Below are positions 18,565 to 27,194 of a stretch of DNA of 63,107 nt, piece by piece. The position numbers and the translations under genes are program-made. The notes beneath the pieces were generated by a model. It was not told the DNA's origin. It worked only from the letters and a program-made list of their open reading frames with translations, and ran no database searches. The stretch is from contig NZ_JACEGD010000048.1 of assembly GCF_016031635.1 (NCBI RefSeq), positions 1-63,107 of the forward strand, in the 5' to 3' direction. Origin of the DNA: Bradyrhizobium diversitatis (GTDB taxonomy: Bacteria; Pseudomonadota; Alphaproteobacteria; Rhizobiales; Xanthobacteraceae). Numbering within the stretch: position 1 is the stretch's first letter; each line of letters opens with the position of its first letter.

Positions 18565-19935
18565 ATGGACCTCAATCGCCGTCATCTCATCGGGGCTTCG
18601 ACCGCGGGCATCGCTGGCGCGCTCGCCATGCCGGCCGACGCTGCGCGCGCGGCGCCGCTGACGTCCCTGCTCGGGCGCGATGCCACGCAATATGGCGTGC
18701 GACCTGGAAGCAGCGAGGATCAGACGCGAGCGCTGCAGCGGGCGATCGACGAGGCTGCGCGGGCGCAAATGCCGCTGGCGCTGCCGCCGGGCGTCTATCG
18801 CAGCGGGTTGCTGCGGCTCCCGAACGGGTCGCAACTGATCGGCGTGCGCGGTGCGACCAGGCTGGTCTTCACGGGCGGAACCTCGATGATCCAGAGCGAC
18901 GGCTCCGATGCGATCGGCCTCACCGGCATCACCTTCGACGGCGGCAACATTCCGCTGCCGACCCGGCGGGGCCTGATCCATGTTCTCGGCGGACGAGATG
19001 TGCGCATGGCGGATTGCCAGATCACGCAATCGGGCGGCAGCGGCATCTGGCTCGAGCAGGTCGCGGGCGACGTCTCCGGCAACATCTTCACCAATATCGC
19101 TCTGACTGCGGTGGTCTCGTTCGACGCCAGGGGGCTCAGCGTCTCGCGCAACACCATCATCGGCACCAACGACAATGGCATCGAGATCCTGCGCACCGCG
19201 ATCGGCGACGACGGCACGCTGGTCGCCGACAACCGCATCGAGGACATCAAGGCAGGCCCCGGTGGCTCCGGCCAGTACGGCAACGCCATCAACGCGTTTC
19301 GCGCCGGCAACGTGATCGTGCGCGGCAACCGCATCAGGAATTGCGACTATTCGGCGGTGCGCGGCAACTCGGCCTCGAACATCCACATCACCGGCAACAG
19401 CGTCAGTGACGTGCGCGAGGTCGCGCTCTATTCCGAGTTTGCGTTCGAAGCCGCGGTGATCGCCAACAACACGGTGGATGGCGCCGCCGTCGGCGTCTCC
19501 GTGTGCAATTTCAACGAGGGCGGCCGCATCGCGGTGGTCCAGGGCAACATCATCCGCAATCTGATCCCGAAGCGGCCGATCGGCACCGCACCGGACGACG
19601 ATGCCGGCGTCGGCATCTACATCGAGGCTGACACATCGGTCACCGGCAACGTGATCGAGAATGCGCCGTCCTACGGCATCGTCGCCGGCTGGGGCAAATA
19701 TCTGCGCGACGTCGCGATCACCGGCAATGTGATCCGCAAGGCGCTGGCCGGCGTCGGGGTCTCGGTCGTGCCGGGCGCGGGCACCGCGCTCGTCAACAAC
19801 AACATGATCTCGGAAACGCCACGAGGCGCCGTGGTCGGGCTAGACCACGCGCGGGCGGTGACGTCGGATCTGTCTGCCGAAGGGGCGCAACGCTTCGCGC
19901 AGGTTGTGGTCGGCGGCAATGCGGTGCGACGTTAG
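18565..19935 (+). CDS. TIGR03808-type TAT-exported parallel beta-helix protein
   Basis: The protein has 456 residues. MDLNRRHLIGASTAGIAGAL is a twin-arginine signal with cleavage near residue 30. The mature part is a right-handed beta-helix: about 23-residue repeats of the form ITGNxIxxxxxxGI recur from residue 110 to the end (VSGNIFTNIALTAV, SVSRNTIIGTNDNGI, VRGNRIRNCDYSAV, ITGNSVSDVREVAL, ITGNVIRKALAGVG). This is the architecture of TIGR03808, a family of unknown function that resembles carbohydrate-active beta-helix enzymes. The convergent neighbour at 20065 is of the companion family TIGR03809. No catalytic residues can be assigned. Confidence 0.88.
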   Translation: MDLNRRHLIGASTAGIAGALAMPADAARAAPLTSLLGRDATQYGVRPGSSEDQTRALQRAIDEAARAQMPLALPPGVYRSGLLRLPNGSQLIGVRGATRLVFTGGTSMIQSDGSDAIGLTGITFDGGNIPLPTRRGLIHVLGGRDVRMADCQITQSGGSGIWLEQVAGDVSGNIFTNIALTAVVSFDARGLSVSRNTIIGTNDNGIEILRTAIGDDGTLVADNRIEDIKAGPGGSGQYGNAINAFRAGNVIVRGNRIRNCDYSAVRGNSASNIHITGNSVSDVREVALYSEFAFEAAVIANNTVDGAAVGVSVCNFNEGGRIAVVQGNIIRNLIPKRPIGTAPDDDAGVGIYIEADTSVTGNVIENAPSYGIVAGWGKYLRDVAITGNVIRKALAGVGVSVVPGAGTALVNNNMISETPRGAVVGLDHARAVTSDLSAEGAQRFAQVVVGGNAVRR

Positions 19936-19958
19936 ATGCGCTGTCGGCAGATGGGCCG

Positions 19959-20019
19959 CTCATCCTTCGAGGCTCGGCATGGGACGCGTCGCGTCCCATG
20001 CCGAGCACCTCAGGATGAG
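19959..20019. repeat. Near-perfect 61-base palindrome between convergent genes
   Basis: CTCATCCTTCGAGGCTCGGC (19959-19978) pairs with GCCGAGCACCTCAGGATGAG (20000-20019). The inner ATGGGACGC/GCGTCCCAT arms pair fully around a 3-base loop. It lies 23 bases after the TIGR03808-type stop and 45 bases before the convergent stop at 20065, so it could serve as a bidirectional terminator. It belongs to the same family as the repeats at 3099-3250 and 13731-13843. Confidence 0.85.
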
Positions 20020-20064
20020 GGGGCGAGAGAGGCGGCCGACTCTGCTCGGGCCTCACCCACCGCC

Positions 20065-20841
20065 TTAGAACGCGTTTCTGAGCAGCGGGTATTTGGCTTC
20101 GAGGCCGTCGAGGCTGAAGGTGAATTCGACGACGCGCTCGGGGGCTGCGACGATTTCCTCGGCCGGCGGGGCGAACTGCGGGAGGAGCGCTGCCATCGCC
20201 GCAGGCGCCGACTTCGGCAACTTCGCGGCAGGCACCGCGAGCGGCGGCCTCACTTCGGGCGCGGTGAACGGCGTCATGGCGGCGGGCGCAAGGGGTGATC
20301 TCACGGCAGGTGCGCTTAGCGGCGCCCTCGCGGCGGGAGCCTTGAGCGGCGGCATCTCGGCGGGGGCGGTAAACGAAGCCACCGCGACAGGTGCAGTGGG
20401 CGGCGCCATCGCGACGGATGGCAACACCGCCGCGATCGGCGCCTCGGTGATCTCCGCGAGCACGTCCGGCTTCTGATCGAGCCTGACTGCCACCGTGGTC
20501 TCAGGCGCGATGTGAACGGCCTTGGGCTGGACGGTCTGCGCCTGGTGCTCGCGCGGTGCCATGCGGGGCATCGTCGCCGGCGACCAACCGAATGCGGGCG
20601 TCACGCTTGCAGCCGCCTCGGCGACGTCCCCGCCGGTTGCGAGCGCGCGCCAGGTCTGGACCGCACGCTTGGCTTCCTGGATGTTTTCAAGGAATTCGAT
20701 CTCGGAATGATACCGGCGCCAGCGGCCGGTCTCGAACATCTCGGAGAGATGTTGCAGGCGCTGTTCGGCGAGAGCGCACCAGCGCGCCGCGATGGCGCGG
20801 CCGGCGGCTGCGTCGCGAACGAACTCTTGGCGATGTGTCAT
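20065..20841 (-). CDS. TIGR03809-type protein with Ala/Pro repeat tail
   Basis: The protein has 258 residues. The conserved N-terminal part (about residues 1-75) contains ARWCALAEQRLQHLSEMFET and GRWRRYHSEIEFLENIQEAK and fits TIGR03809, a family of unknown function found next to TIGR03808. From about residue 140 to 225 it becomes an Ala/Pro-rich tract with repeats of the form APAxxxPL (MPPLKAPAARAPLSAPAV, RSPLAPAAMTPFTAPEV). The C-terminus FTFSLDGLEAKYPLLRNAF is again ordered. There is no signal peptide. The ATG at 20841 was preferred to a TTG at 20898, since the extra residues lie in AT-rich leader DNA. Confidence 0.82.
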   Translation of the reverse strand: MTHRQEFVRDAAAGRAIAARWCALAEQRLQHLSEMFETGRWRRYHSEIEFLENIQEAKRAVQTWRALATGGDVAEAAASVTPAFGWSPATMPRMAPREHQAQTVQPKAVHIAPETTVAVRLDQKPDVLAEITEAPIAAVLPSVAMAPPTAPVAVASFTAPAEMPPLKAPAARAPLSAPAVRSPLAPAAMTPFTAPEVRPPLAVPAAKLPKSAPAAMAALLPQFAPPAEEIVAAPERVVEFTFSLDGLEAKYPLLRNAF

Positions 20842-21427
20842 GAACCAGCCCGTCAGGAAAAAAATACGGACGCGGGGGACGCAACGCACACGAATCAATT
20901 TAGACGCGACATGAATATTTTGTGGAAAAGATTTGACTTGTCCAGCAGCGACACGGCATTCGTCATCAAATACCGTAGTCCTTCGGAAATTTGCTGCGTT
21001 TTCGAGTCAAGCTTCGCACAAGCATAACGGAGTTGCGGTTCGTTGCGCGAGCGACGGCAACGGACGGCTGCGGTGATCCTCAACCGCAAGCTGAACGAAT
21101 GCGGAGCCTCAAAAGACCGGATGCCGAAAGCTTCGGTTCCGGTTGAATCAGAACCGACGCTCTGGATCCTCGGTTTGACGCGTTTTCGTCCCGCGAACCG
21201 GCGGCCACTTCGCTCAAGAACGCGCTGAAAAGAAAAGACCCGTCCGGGGGGACAACCGGACGGGTCAAGCCATATGGGCGCTTGGGGTGGATGGGCGCTC
21301 GCGCCTGATATGACTGATGGGGAGGGATGACCGCTCCCACATCAGTTGGTCGTGGCAGCTGGCTGAACGTTCAATGCGAGGGTTCGCTTTTTTGAGCTTC
21401 GGCCCGTGCGCATCCTTGTCGCAGCCG
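20842..21427. other. Non-coding stretch of 586 bases
   Basis: The part next to 20841 (20850-21040) is AT-rich compared with its surroundings and probably contains the promoter of the TIGR03809-type gene. A clear terminator for the protease operon lies at 21227-21266. No gene with good coding character was found in either strand, although short open frames exist. Confidence 0.6.
21227..21266 (-). terminator. Rho-independent terminator of the sigma/anti-sigma/protease operon
   Basis: An 11-bp perfect stem (GACCCGTCCGG at 21237-21247 with CCGGACGGGTC at 21256-21266) has an 8-base loop. On the minus strand it is followed by TTTTCTTTTC (21236-21227). It lies about 160 bases after the protease stop, on the correct strand. 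Confidence 0.85.
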
Positions 21428-23140
21428 CTATCTCGCCGCCGGTCTATCTGCCTGAGAAACCGCGGACTTTTCGTCCGAGCCCGACAACGACGGTTGCTCG
21501 ATCGCACGGCTGCCGGGCTCGCCGCGACGCTTCTCGGCATCTTCACGTTTTGTTGTACCGGACGCAGCCGCAACGGGCGTCGCGCTGTCGGCGGGCACCG
21601 CCATGACCGCGGCAAAGGCGTCGGCCTGACCGTCGCCGAAAAGGTCGTCGCGTCCTGGTGAGCCGAGATCGCGCGCGGTCTTCGCCAGCGTCATGCGCAG
21701 CGCTTCCGGCTTCAAGGCGTGGTTGCGCTCGAGGAGCAGCGCCGCGACGCCGGAGACATAGGCCGCCGAGAACGAGGTTCCCGACGTCATCTGGTACTTG
21801 CCGGCAGGGGCCGGCAGGAAGATGTCGACGCCGGGGGCTGCGACCGCGATGAAGTTGCCGCGGTTGGAGGCGGAGAACAGCCTGTCCTGCTGATCCGTCG
21901 CGCTGACCGCGATCACATTGGGATTGGCAGCCGGATAGAGCGGTGGCGATTTCGCGCCGGCATTGCCGGCGGCCGCGATCAGCACGAGGCCGCGTGCGGC
22001 CGTCGCCGCGATCGCGCGCTCGATGATCGCGTCCTTCGGACCGGCAAAGCTCATATTGATGATCTGCGCGCCGTGCTCGGCGGCGTAATTCAGCGACCGC
22101 AGGATGATGTAGGACGAGCTCTCGGCGCCGCCGTTGGTGCCGCCGAAGGCCCGGATGGCGATGATGCGCGCCTCGGGCGCGCTGCCCATCAGGCGGGCAT
22201 GCGCCACGATGGCACCGGCGATGCCGGTGCCGTGGACGTGCGGCCCCTCGGCACTGCCGAGCGCGTCGAAACTGTCGGCGACGGAATTCGCGAGTTCGGG
22301 ATGCTTGGCGTCGATGCCGGAGTCGATCACGGCAATTGTAACGTTGGCTCCGTGCGCCAGCGCATGCGCCTGCGGCAGGCGGAGTTTTGCCAGCGCATAT
22401 TGCGCAGGATCGCCCTCGACCGGTACGGACGATTTCTGGTCCTGGAGCGCGTAGCGGAAGTTCGGCTGGACCGAGCGCACGCTGCCGTCGGCCGCGAACT
22501 CGCGCCGTACCGTCTCGGCGGGCCGGCCGTCGGTGATGCGGAACAGGCCGAACGTCGCCCCGATCAGCGGAAAATTCTGGGATGCGACGCGCGCGAGGCC
22601 GTGGCGACGCGCAAGCTCGTCGGCCTCCGTCACCGACAGACTGCCGTCGATCTCGGCGACGAATTCGCCTGCGAAGCTGCGCTGGTTCACCGCGACCGGC
22701 GTGTTGTTGCCGCGCCCCTTACGGGCGCTCTTCTTGTTGCCCGATTTTCCACTGCCCTCGCCGCCCGCGTTCGCCTGTGCCAGGCATTCGCCGTCGGCAG
22801 ACCGATAGGGCGCCGTGCAGGCCGGATAGAGGTTGGGAGAGTAGCGCGCATAGGGCAGCACCGGCGTCAATCCGATCCGCGCCGAAGGAATCCGGGCGGT
22901 CGTGATCGGACGCGGGCCGCGGTCGACCGACACCGCCCTGGCGGATAGGGTCGGGTTGACCCGCGGGGCAATGCTCGGGGAGATCGTCGGGATGCGCGAG
23001 GGAACGCTGATCGTAGGCGTACGCATGATCGCCTGCGCCTGCGCAACCTCGACGCCGAGACAAGAGGCGACCAGAAGGGCGGCTCCGATGGACGAAGCGT
23101 ACGCCCCGGCACGCACCCTGCTGTCGGAATTGCCCGTCAT
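21428..23140 (-). CDS. Secreted subtilisin-like serine protease (S8)
   Basis: The protein has 570 residues. A signal peptide ends near AQAQA (about residue 37), followed by a Pro/Ser/Arg-rich linker with Lys/Gly-rich GKSGNKKSARKGRGN (about 131-145). A propeptide-like domain covers about 155-232. The S8 domain has the triad Asp273 (AVIDSGID), His303 (HVHGTGIAGA) and Ser456 (TSGTSFSAAYVSG), with Asn393 (AAAGNAG) as the oxyanion residue. It starts 16 bases after the anti-sigma stop and ends the ECF operon. The mature protein has no membrane anchor, so it acts in the periplasm or outside. The start MTGNSDSR at 23140 lacks a strong ribosome site. Confidence 0.92.
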   Translation of the reverse strand: MTGNSDSRVRAGAYASSIGAALLVASCLGVEVAQAQAIMRTPTISVPSRIPTISPSIAPRVNPTLSARAVSVDRGPRPITTARIPSARIGLTPVLPYARYSPNLYPACTAPYRSADGECLAQANAGGEGSGKSGNKKSARKGRGNNTPVAVNQRSFAGEFVAEIDGSLSVTEADELARRHGLARVASQNFPLIGATFGLFRITDGRPAETVRREFAADGSVRSVQPNFRYALQDQKSSVPVEGDPAQYALAKLRLPQAHALAHGANVTIAVIDSGIDAKHPELANSVADSFDALGSAEGPHVHGTGIAGAIVAHARLMGSAPEARIIAIRAFGGTNGGAESSSYIILRSLNYAAEHGAQIINMSFAGPKDAIIERAIAATAARGLVLIAAAGNAGAKSPPLYPAANPNVIAVSATDQQDRLFSASNRGNFIAVAAPGVDIFLPAPAGKYQMTSGTSFSAAYVSGVAALLLERNHALKPEALRMTLAKTARDLGSPGRDDLFGDGQADAFAAVMAVPADSATPVAAASGTTKREDAEKRRGEPGSRAIEQPSLSGSDEKSAVSQADRPAAR

Positions 23141-23156
23141 CGGCCCAGCGGCGCGC

Positions 23157-23852
23157 CTAGGGCGCCGCCACGGCAAGGTTGACGACCTTCTCGCGCTGCA
23201 TCCTGCCGAGCAGCGAGGCGAGCTCGTCCTGGCTCATCGCCTTGTCGAACTGGAGGCGGAACATGCCGCCCTTGGCGTCGCCAATGATCGAAGCCTGATA
23301 GCTGTCGAGCAGCGCCGTGATGTCGGCGACGCGTGCCTCCGGCGTGAATCGCACCAGCGCGCGCGCAGGCGCGGCCGTGCTGCCAAATTCGCGTGTGATC
23401 GGGGCGCTGGTCGAGAGCGAAGCCGTCTGGAAGGTCGCCGGCTGGTTTCTCATCAGCACGGCGCCGATGATTCCGGCCTGCAGCACGAGCGCGACAGCGC
23501 CGAGGCCCGCCGACCACGCCAGCGTGCGCGGCGACAGGCTCGCGAAGAAGGTCGAGATGCGCGCCGACAGCGGCAACGAGGCGCTCGCCCGTGCCGGCTC
23601 AGCGTCGATCGCGGCGAACAGCTTCTGCATCGCCCGCGCCGACGGAGCTCCTAGGCTCTCGTTCAGATGGATGGTCTCTTCGTACTCGCCGCGGATCACG
23701 GCATATTGCCTGGCAAGCTCGGGATCGCGCGCCAGCGCTTCCTCGACGCGGCGCGCATCGCGCGCGCTCAGCGTACCGGCGGCGTGCCACGGCAGCAGCA
23801 GTTCAATCTCACTGGGCTCTTGCTCCAGCATCTTCTTGCTCAACGCCATCAT
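23157..23852 (-). CDS. Membrane anti-sigma factor with propeptide-like outer domain
   Basis: The protein has 231 residues. The N-terminal part (EIELLLPWHAAGTLSARDAR, about 15-34) is the anti-sigma helical module but lacks the HxxxCxxC zinc motif. One transmembrane helix lies at about 112-134. The periplasmic end (about 164-231: RALVRFTPEARVADITALL, GGMFRLQFDKAMSQDELASL, VVNLAVAAP) has the strand-helix-strand, GxFR, helix, strand order of a subtilisin (I9/S8) propeptide. Its ATG overlaps the sigma stop (ATGA), and the S8 protease gene is 16 bases downstream. It probably holds the sigma factor at the membrane; a functional link to the protease is an inference. Confidence 0.88.
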   Translation of the reverse strand: MMALSKKMLEQEPSEIELLLPWHAAGTLSARDARRVEEALARDPELARQYAVIRGEYEETIHLNESLGAPSARAMQKLFAAIDAEPARASASLPLSARISTFFASLSPRTLAWSAGLGAVALVLQAGIIGAVLMRNQPATFQTASLSTSAPITREFGSTAAPARALVRFTPEARVADITALLDSYQASIIGDAKGGMFRLQFDKAMSQDELASLLGRMQREKVVNLAVAAP

Positions 23853-24418
23853 GGCCAGCCTCGCTCAACGCCGGCTGCCTTCAGCAGTTCGGCCAGTCTC
23901 TTGCGCGCATAGAACAAGCGCGTCTTCACAGTGTTCTCGGGAATTCCGACGATTCCGGCCACCTCTTCCACGGACTTCTCGTGGTAGTAGACGAGATCGA
24001 CGATTTCCCGGTGTTCCGGCGAAAGGCCCGTCAGACACTCCCGCAACGCCTCACTGGTATTCTTCTTCTGCACCACCGTTTCCGGATCGTCGGACGTGTC
24101 CTCGATCGCGTTCGCGGCCTCTTCGTCCAGTTCGAAATCCTTCCTGCGCCGGAGCGCAGACAGGGCCTTGAATCGGGTGATTGCCAGCAGCCAGGTGGAA
24201 ACCGCCGATCGGCCCTCGAACTTGCCGGCTTGACGCCAGACGTCGAGAAACACCTCGCTGATGAGGTCTTCCGCCGCCTGCTCGTCCCGCACGAGCCGCA
24301 GTCCGAACCTGTAAACCCTGACATGGTGCCGCCCGTACAGCACCTGCATGGCGAGCCGGTCACCTTGGGCGATCCTGGCGATCAGGACCTCGTCGGAAGC
24401 CGCTTGTGTCACGCTCAA
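23849..24418 (-). CDS. ECF-type RNA polymerase sigma factor
   Basis: The protein has 189 residues with both ECF regions. Region 2 runs from VRVYRFGLRLVRDEQAAEDL through VFLDVWRQAGKFEGRSAVST; region 4 includes LSPEHREIVDLVYYHEKSVE and the helix-turn-helix VAGIVGIPENTVKTRLFYAR. The first codon appears to be TTG at 24418 (then SVTQAASDE); no ATG or upstream GTG is in frame, though a GTG two codons on is possible. The stop overlaps the anti-sigma start by four bases. This is the first gene of a three-gene operon and is probably autoregulated. Confidence 0.92.
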   Translation of the reverse strand: MSVTQAASDEVLIARIAQGDRLAMQVLYGRHHVRVYRFGLRLVRDEQAAEDLISEVFLDVWRQAGKFEGRSAVSTWLLAITRFKALSALRRRKDFELDEEAANAIEDTSDDPETVVQKKNTSEALRECLTGLSPEHREIVDLVYYHEKSVEEVAGIVGIPENTVKTRLFYARKRLAELLKAAGVERGWP

Positions 24419-24853
24419 TGGCCGTCTCGCAAAGTTGGTCGGGTCGATGCGGCAGGCGGTTCGACGGGGAAGGCAAAATTGTTCAAACTACCGCAATCAT
24501 CCGGGGGCCAGTGTGAGCTACCCCACACAGGCGCACTTTTATCGTCCCATCCGCGGCGGTTAGCGGCGTCTATCCCAATCGGTAACATAGTACTGAGATA
24601 CTTTCCCTGCGGACGGCCTTTGCGGCACAGGCGCCGGCCTGGTCCGGTTCCATAGCAGTCCTGCACCAGGTTTGTCGCACCAAGCCCTGCTTTGGCTCGA
24701 CCGCATCGCACACGATGCAGGATCGCCGGTAAGATCGCGCGATGGCTGATCATCTTGTTCCGTGCTGCAGGATTCGGATTCGGTTTCAAAGGATACCAAA
24801 CCTAAAGGCTTGCCACGTAGATTTTTGCGCTGACATCCACCATTGGCGGGACC
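24419..24853. other. Divergent intergenic region, 435 bases
   Basis: This region separates the ECF sigma gene (minus) from the GGDEF gene (plus). A candidate ECF promoter faces the sigma gene (24461-24485). A short inverted repeat GTGTGAGCTACCCCACAC lies near 24511-24528. No small gene or RNA could be supported. Confidence 0.5.
24461..24485 (-). promoter_or_regulatory. Candidate autoregulatory ECF promoter
   Basis: On the minus strand, TGAAC (24485-24481) is followed after 15 bases by GTCGA (24465-24461), which resembles ECF -35/-10 elements. It lies about 43 bases upstream of the TTG start at 24418. The spacing is plausible, but the match is short. Confidence 0.35.
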
Positions 24854-26011
24854 ATGAGCACGGCCGCGACGTCCTTTCCCGAGAGGAATGCCGCAGAGGC
24901 CGCGGACCTCGTCCTCGCGCCTGAGACGGCAGCCCCCGAAGTCAGGGCGCGCCGGGCCCGGCAGCGCCGCCAGATGTATATGGGCCAGGTCGCAAGCTAC
25001 TCGCTTGGCGCCTCGGTCCTGCTGCTCTACGCCTATGACGGCACGATCTCGATGGGCGTTCCGTCACTGTTCTGGATCGGCGGCCTCATCATCATCGGTA
25101 CGTTCACGGTGCTGTCCGAAGCCGGCTTCGGCGACCGGTTCAAGGATCATTACCTCACCGTCTATCAGATCTCGGCGCATATGGCGCTGCAACTGGCGTT
25201 CCTGCTCGCGGTACCGACCGTCGGGGTCGCGTTCCTGGCCGTGTTGTTTCTGATCTTCGCGTTCGGCACACTGCGTATGACGTCGGGGCAGGCGATGCTC
25301 ACCTGGGGCCTTGCCACCTGCGGGCTCGCCGCGGTTTTCCTGGGATCGGACCTGCCGATCGGACTGCCGGTCACGACGCGTCTGCAGCGAGCCGCCTCGA
25401 TGCTCTGCTTCGTGCTGGTGATCGGCCAGTGCGCCTTTCTCGGCCTGTTCGGCGCCACCCTGCGCAAGATCCTGTACCGGCGCAGCATCGAACTGAAGGC
25501 GGCCTATCAGCGCATCGAGGAACTGGCCGAGCTCGATGAACTCACCGGCGCCTACAACCGCCGCTGCATCATGCGGCTTCTCGACGCCGAGATCGAAAAG
25601 TCGCGGCAGGCATCCACGCCGTGCGCGATCGCGCTGATCGATCTCGACTGGTTCAAGCGCATCAACGACGCCTTCGGCCATCCCGTCGGCGACGAGGTGC
25701 TGCGCACCTTCGCGATCACCATTTTCGCCAACATCCGCCCGGCCGACAGTTTCGGCCGATACGGCGGCGAGGAATTCCTGCTGCTGCTGCCGGGCATGCC
25801 GGGCGACGTCGCGCAGCGCATGCTGGAGCGGTTGCGCGGCATCGTCGCCGATCTCGACTGGAGCGCGTTCTCTCCGGGCATGCGGGTGACCATTTCCGCG
25901 GGCGTCGCGACGCTGCGCGACATCGATACTGCCGACACGTTTCTCGCGCGCGCCGACCGCGCGCTCTATTCCGCCAAGGCGCAAGGGCGCAACTCCATTG
26001 TGACGAGCTGA
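24854..26011 (+). CDS. Membrane diguanylate cyclase (GGDEF)
   Basis: The protein has 385 residues. Six hydrophobic helices lie between about 45 and 205 (for example VASYSLGASVLLLYAY, SLFWIGGLIIIGTFTVL, FVLVIGQCAFLGLFGATL), followed by a short coiled linker and a GGDEF domain (about 225-385). The active-site loop is GGEEF (304-308), which is competent for cyclic-di-GMP synthesis. An inhibitory I-site RPAD (295-298) lies five residues before it, so product feedback is likely. The start ATG 24854 has GGCGGG upstream. No EAL or PAS domain is present. It is followed after 63 bases by the DUF2336 gene on the same strand. Confidence 0.95.
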   Translation: MSTAATSFPERNAAEAADLVLAPETAAPEVRARRARQRRQMYMGQVASYSLGASVLLLYAYDGTISMGVPSLFWIGGLIIIGTFTVLSEAGFGDRFKDHYLTVYQISAHMALQLAFLLAVPTVGVAFLAVLFLIFAFGTLRMTSGQAMLTWGLATCGLAAVFLGSDLPIGLPVTTRLQRAASMLCFVLVIGQCAFLGLFGATLRKILYRRSIELKAAYQRIEELAELDELTGAYNRRCIMRLLDAEIEKSRQASTPCAIALIDLDWFKRINDAFGHPVGDEVLRTFAITIFANIRPADSFGRYGGEEFLLLLPGMPGDVAQRMLERLRGIVADLDWSAFSPGMRVTISAGVATLRDIDTADTFLARADRALYSAKAQGRNSIVTS

Positions 26012-26074
26012 CCAATCCATTTTCTCCCGGCGCGGCAGAAGCCGTTGCCGGGCCGAACGCTCCAGGACAGGGCA

Positions 26075-27178
26075 ATGAGATCCAAATCCGCAAGACCATC
26101 CGAAAACCTGCTCGACGAATTACAGGCTGCCCTCACGCACGGCACCGTTGCGCGCCGGGTCGAGACGCTGCGCCGCATCACCGATCTCTTCGTGGGCAAT
26201 GCAGTGGACTATTCCGACGACCACATTCGCGTGTTCGACGACGTGTTCCAATGCCTGATCGGGCAGATCGAGACGTCGGCCAGGGCGCTGCTCGCCGAAC
26301 GCCTCGCACCGATCGCGGCTGCGCCGCCGAAAATCATCCGCACGCTCGCGCTCGACGAGGTCATCGAGGTCTCCGGCCCGGTGCTGTCGAAATCGGAACG
26401 GCTGGACGAGGCGACCCTGCTCGAGATCGCACGCACCAGGGGCCAGGCGCATCTCAAGGCGATCTCGCTACGGCGGATGCTGTCGGAAGCACTGACCGAC
26501 GTGCTGGTGACGCGCGGCAACGAGGACGTGGTGCAGTCGACCGTCCGGAATCCGGGCGCGCGGCTTTCCGATGGAAGTCTCACCGAGCTCGTCATCCGCG
26601 CCGAGCGCGACGACGACCTCGCCAGCTGCATCGGCCTGCGGCCCGACCTGCCGCGCCATCACTATCTGAGACTGGTCGCCAAGGCATCCTCGAGCGTGCG
26701 CAGGAAGCTTGCGGCCGCGCATCCCGAGCTTGCGGATGAGGTCTCGAGCGTAGTCCAGCAAGCGGCCCAACGGGTTCGCGCTGCCGCCATGACGAAGCAG
26801 ACCGAATTGGCCCGCGCGCTGGTGAAATCGCTGCACGACGACGGCCGGCTCAACGAGTTTCAGGTCACAACCTTCGCCGAGCAGGGCAAGTTCGACGAGA
26901 CCAATGCGGGGCTGGCTGCGCTCGCCGGCGTCACGGTCGAGACGGCCGAGACCATGATGATCGAGAGCCGTACCGAAGGCGTGATGATCCTCGCCAAGGT
27001 CGCTGGCATGCAATGGTCGAGCGTGCGCGCCATCATCGCCATGCGCGAGAAGCTCTCCGGCGGGTCGCAGACCGACATTCTGACGCTGCGCGACAGCTAT
27101 GAGGCGCTGCGTCCATCGACCGCGCAGCAGGTGCTGCGCTTCCACCGCATGCAGCTGGGCGCGACGCCGGCGGAGTGA
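26075..27178 (+). CDS. DUF2336 domain protein
   Basis: The protein has 367 residues and is all-helical, made of HEAT-like repeats. This is typical of DUF2336, which is common in Bradyrhizobium and of unproven function. Segments include TVARRVETLRRITDLFVGNA near the start, the LALDEVIEVSGPVLSKSERL segment, and a late TEGVMILAKVAGMQWSSVRA. There is no signal peptide or membrane helix. The ATG at 26075 has AGGACAGG upstream and was preferred to a TTG at 26045. It is in tandem with the GGDEF gene, so a shared regulatory theme is possible but unproven. It converges on the NrsF-type gene with a 16-base gap. Confidence 0.88.
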   Translation: MRSKSARPSENLLDELQAALTHGTVARRVETLRRITDLFVGNAVDYSDDHIRVFDDVFQCLIGQIETSARALLAERLAPIAAAPPKIIRTLALDEVIEVSGPVLSKSERLDEATLLEIARTRGQAHLKAISLRRMLSEALTDVLVTRGNEDVVQSTVRNPGARLSDGSLTELVIRAERDDDLASCIGLRPDLPRHHYLRLVAKASSSVRRKLAAAHPELADEVSSVVQQAAQRVRAAAMTKQTELARALVKSLHDDGRLNEFQVTTFAEQGKFDETNAGLAALAGVTVETAETMMIESRTEGVMILAKVAGMQWSSVRAIIAMREKLSGGSQTDILTLRDSYEALRPSTAQQVLRFHRMQLGATPAE

Positions 27179-27194
27179 AGCCGCAGGATCTGGA

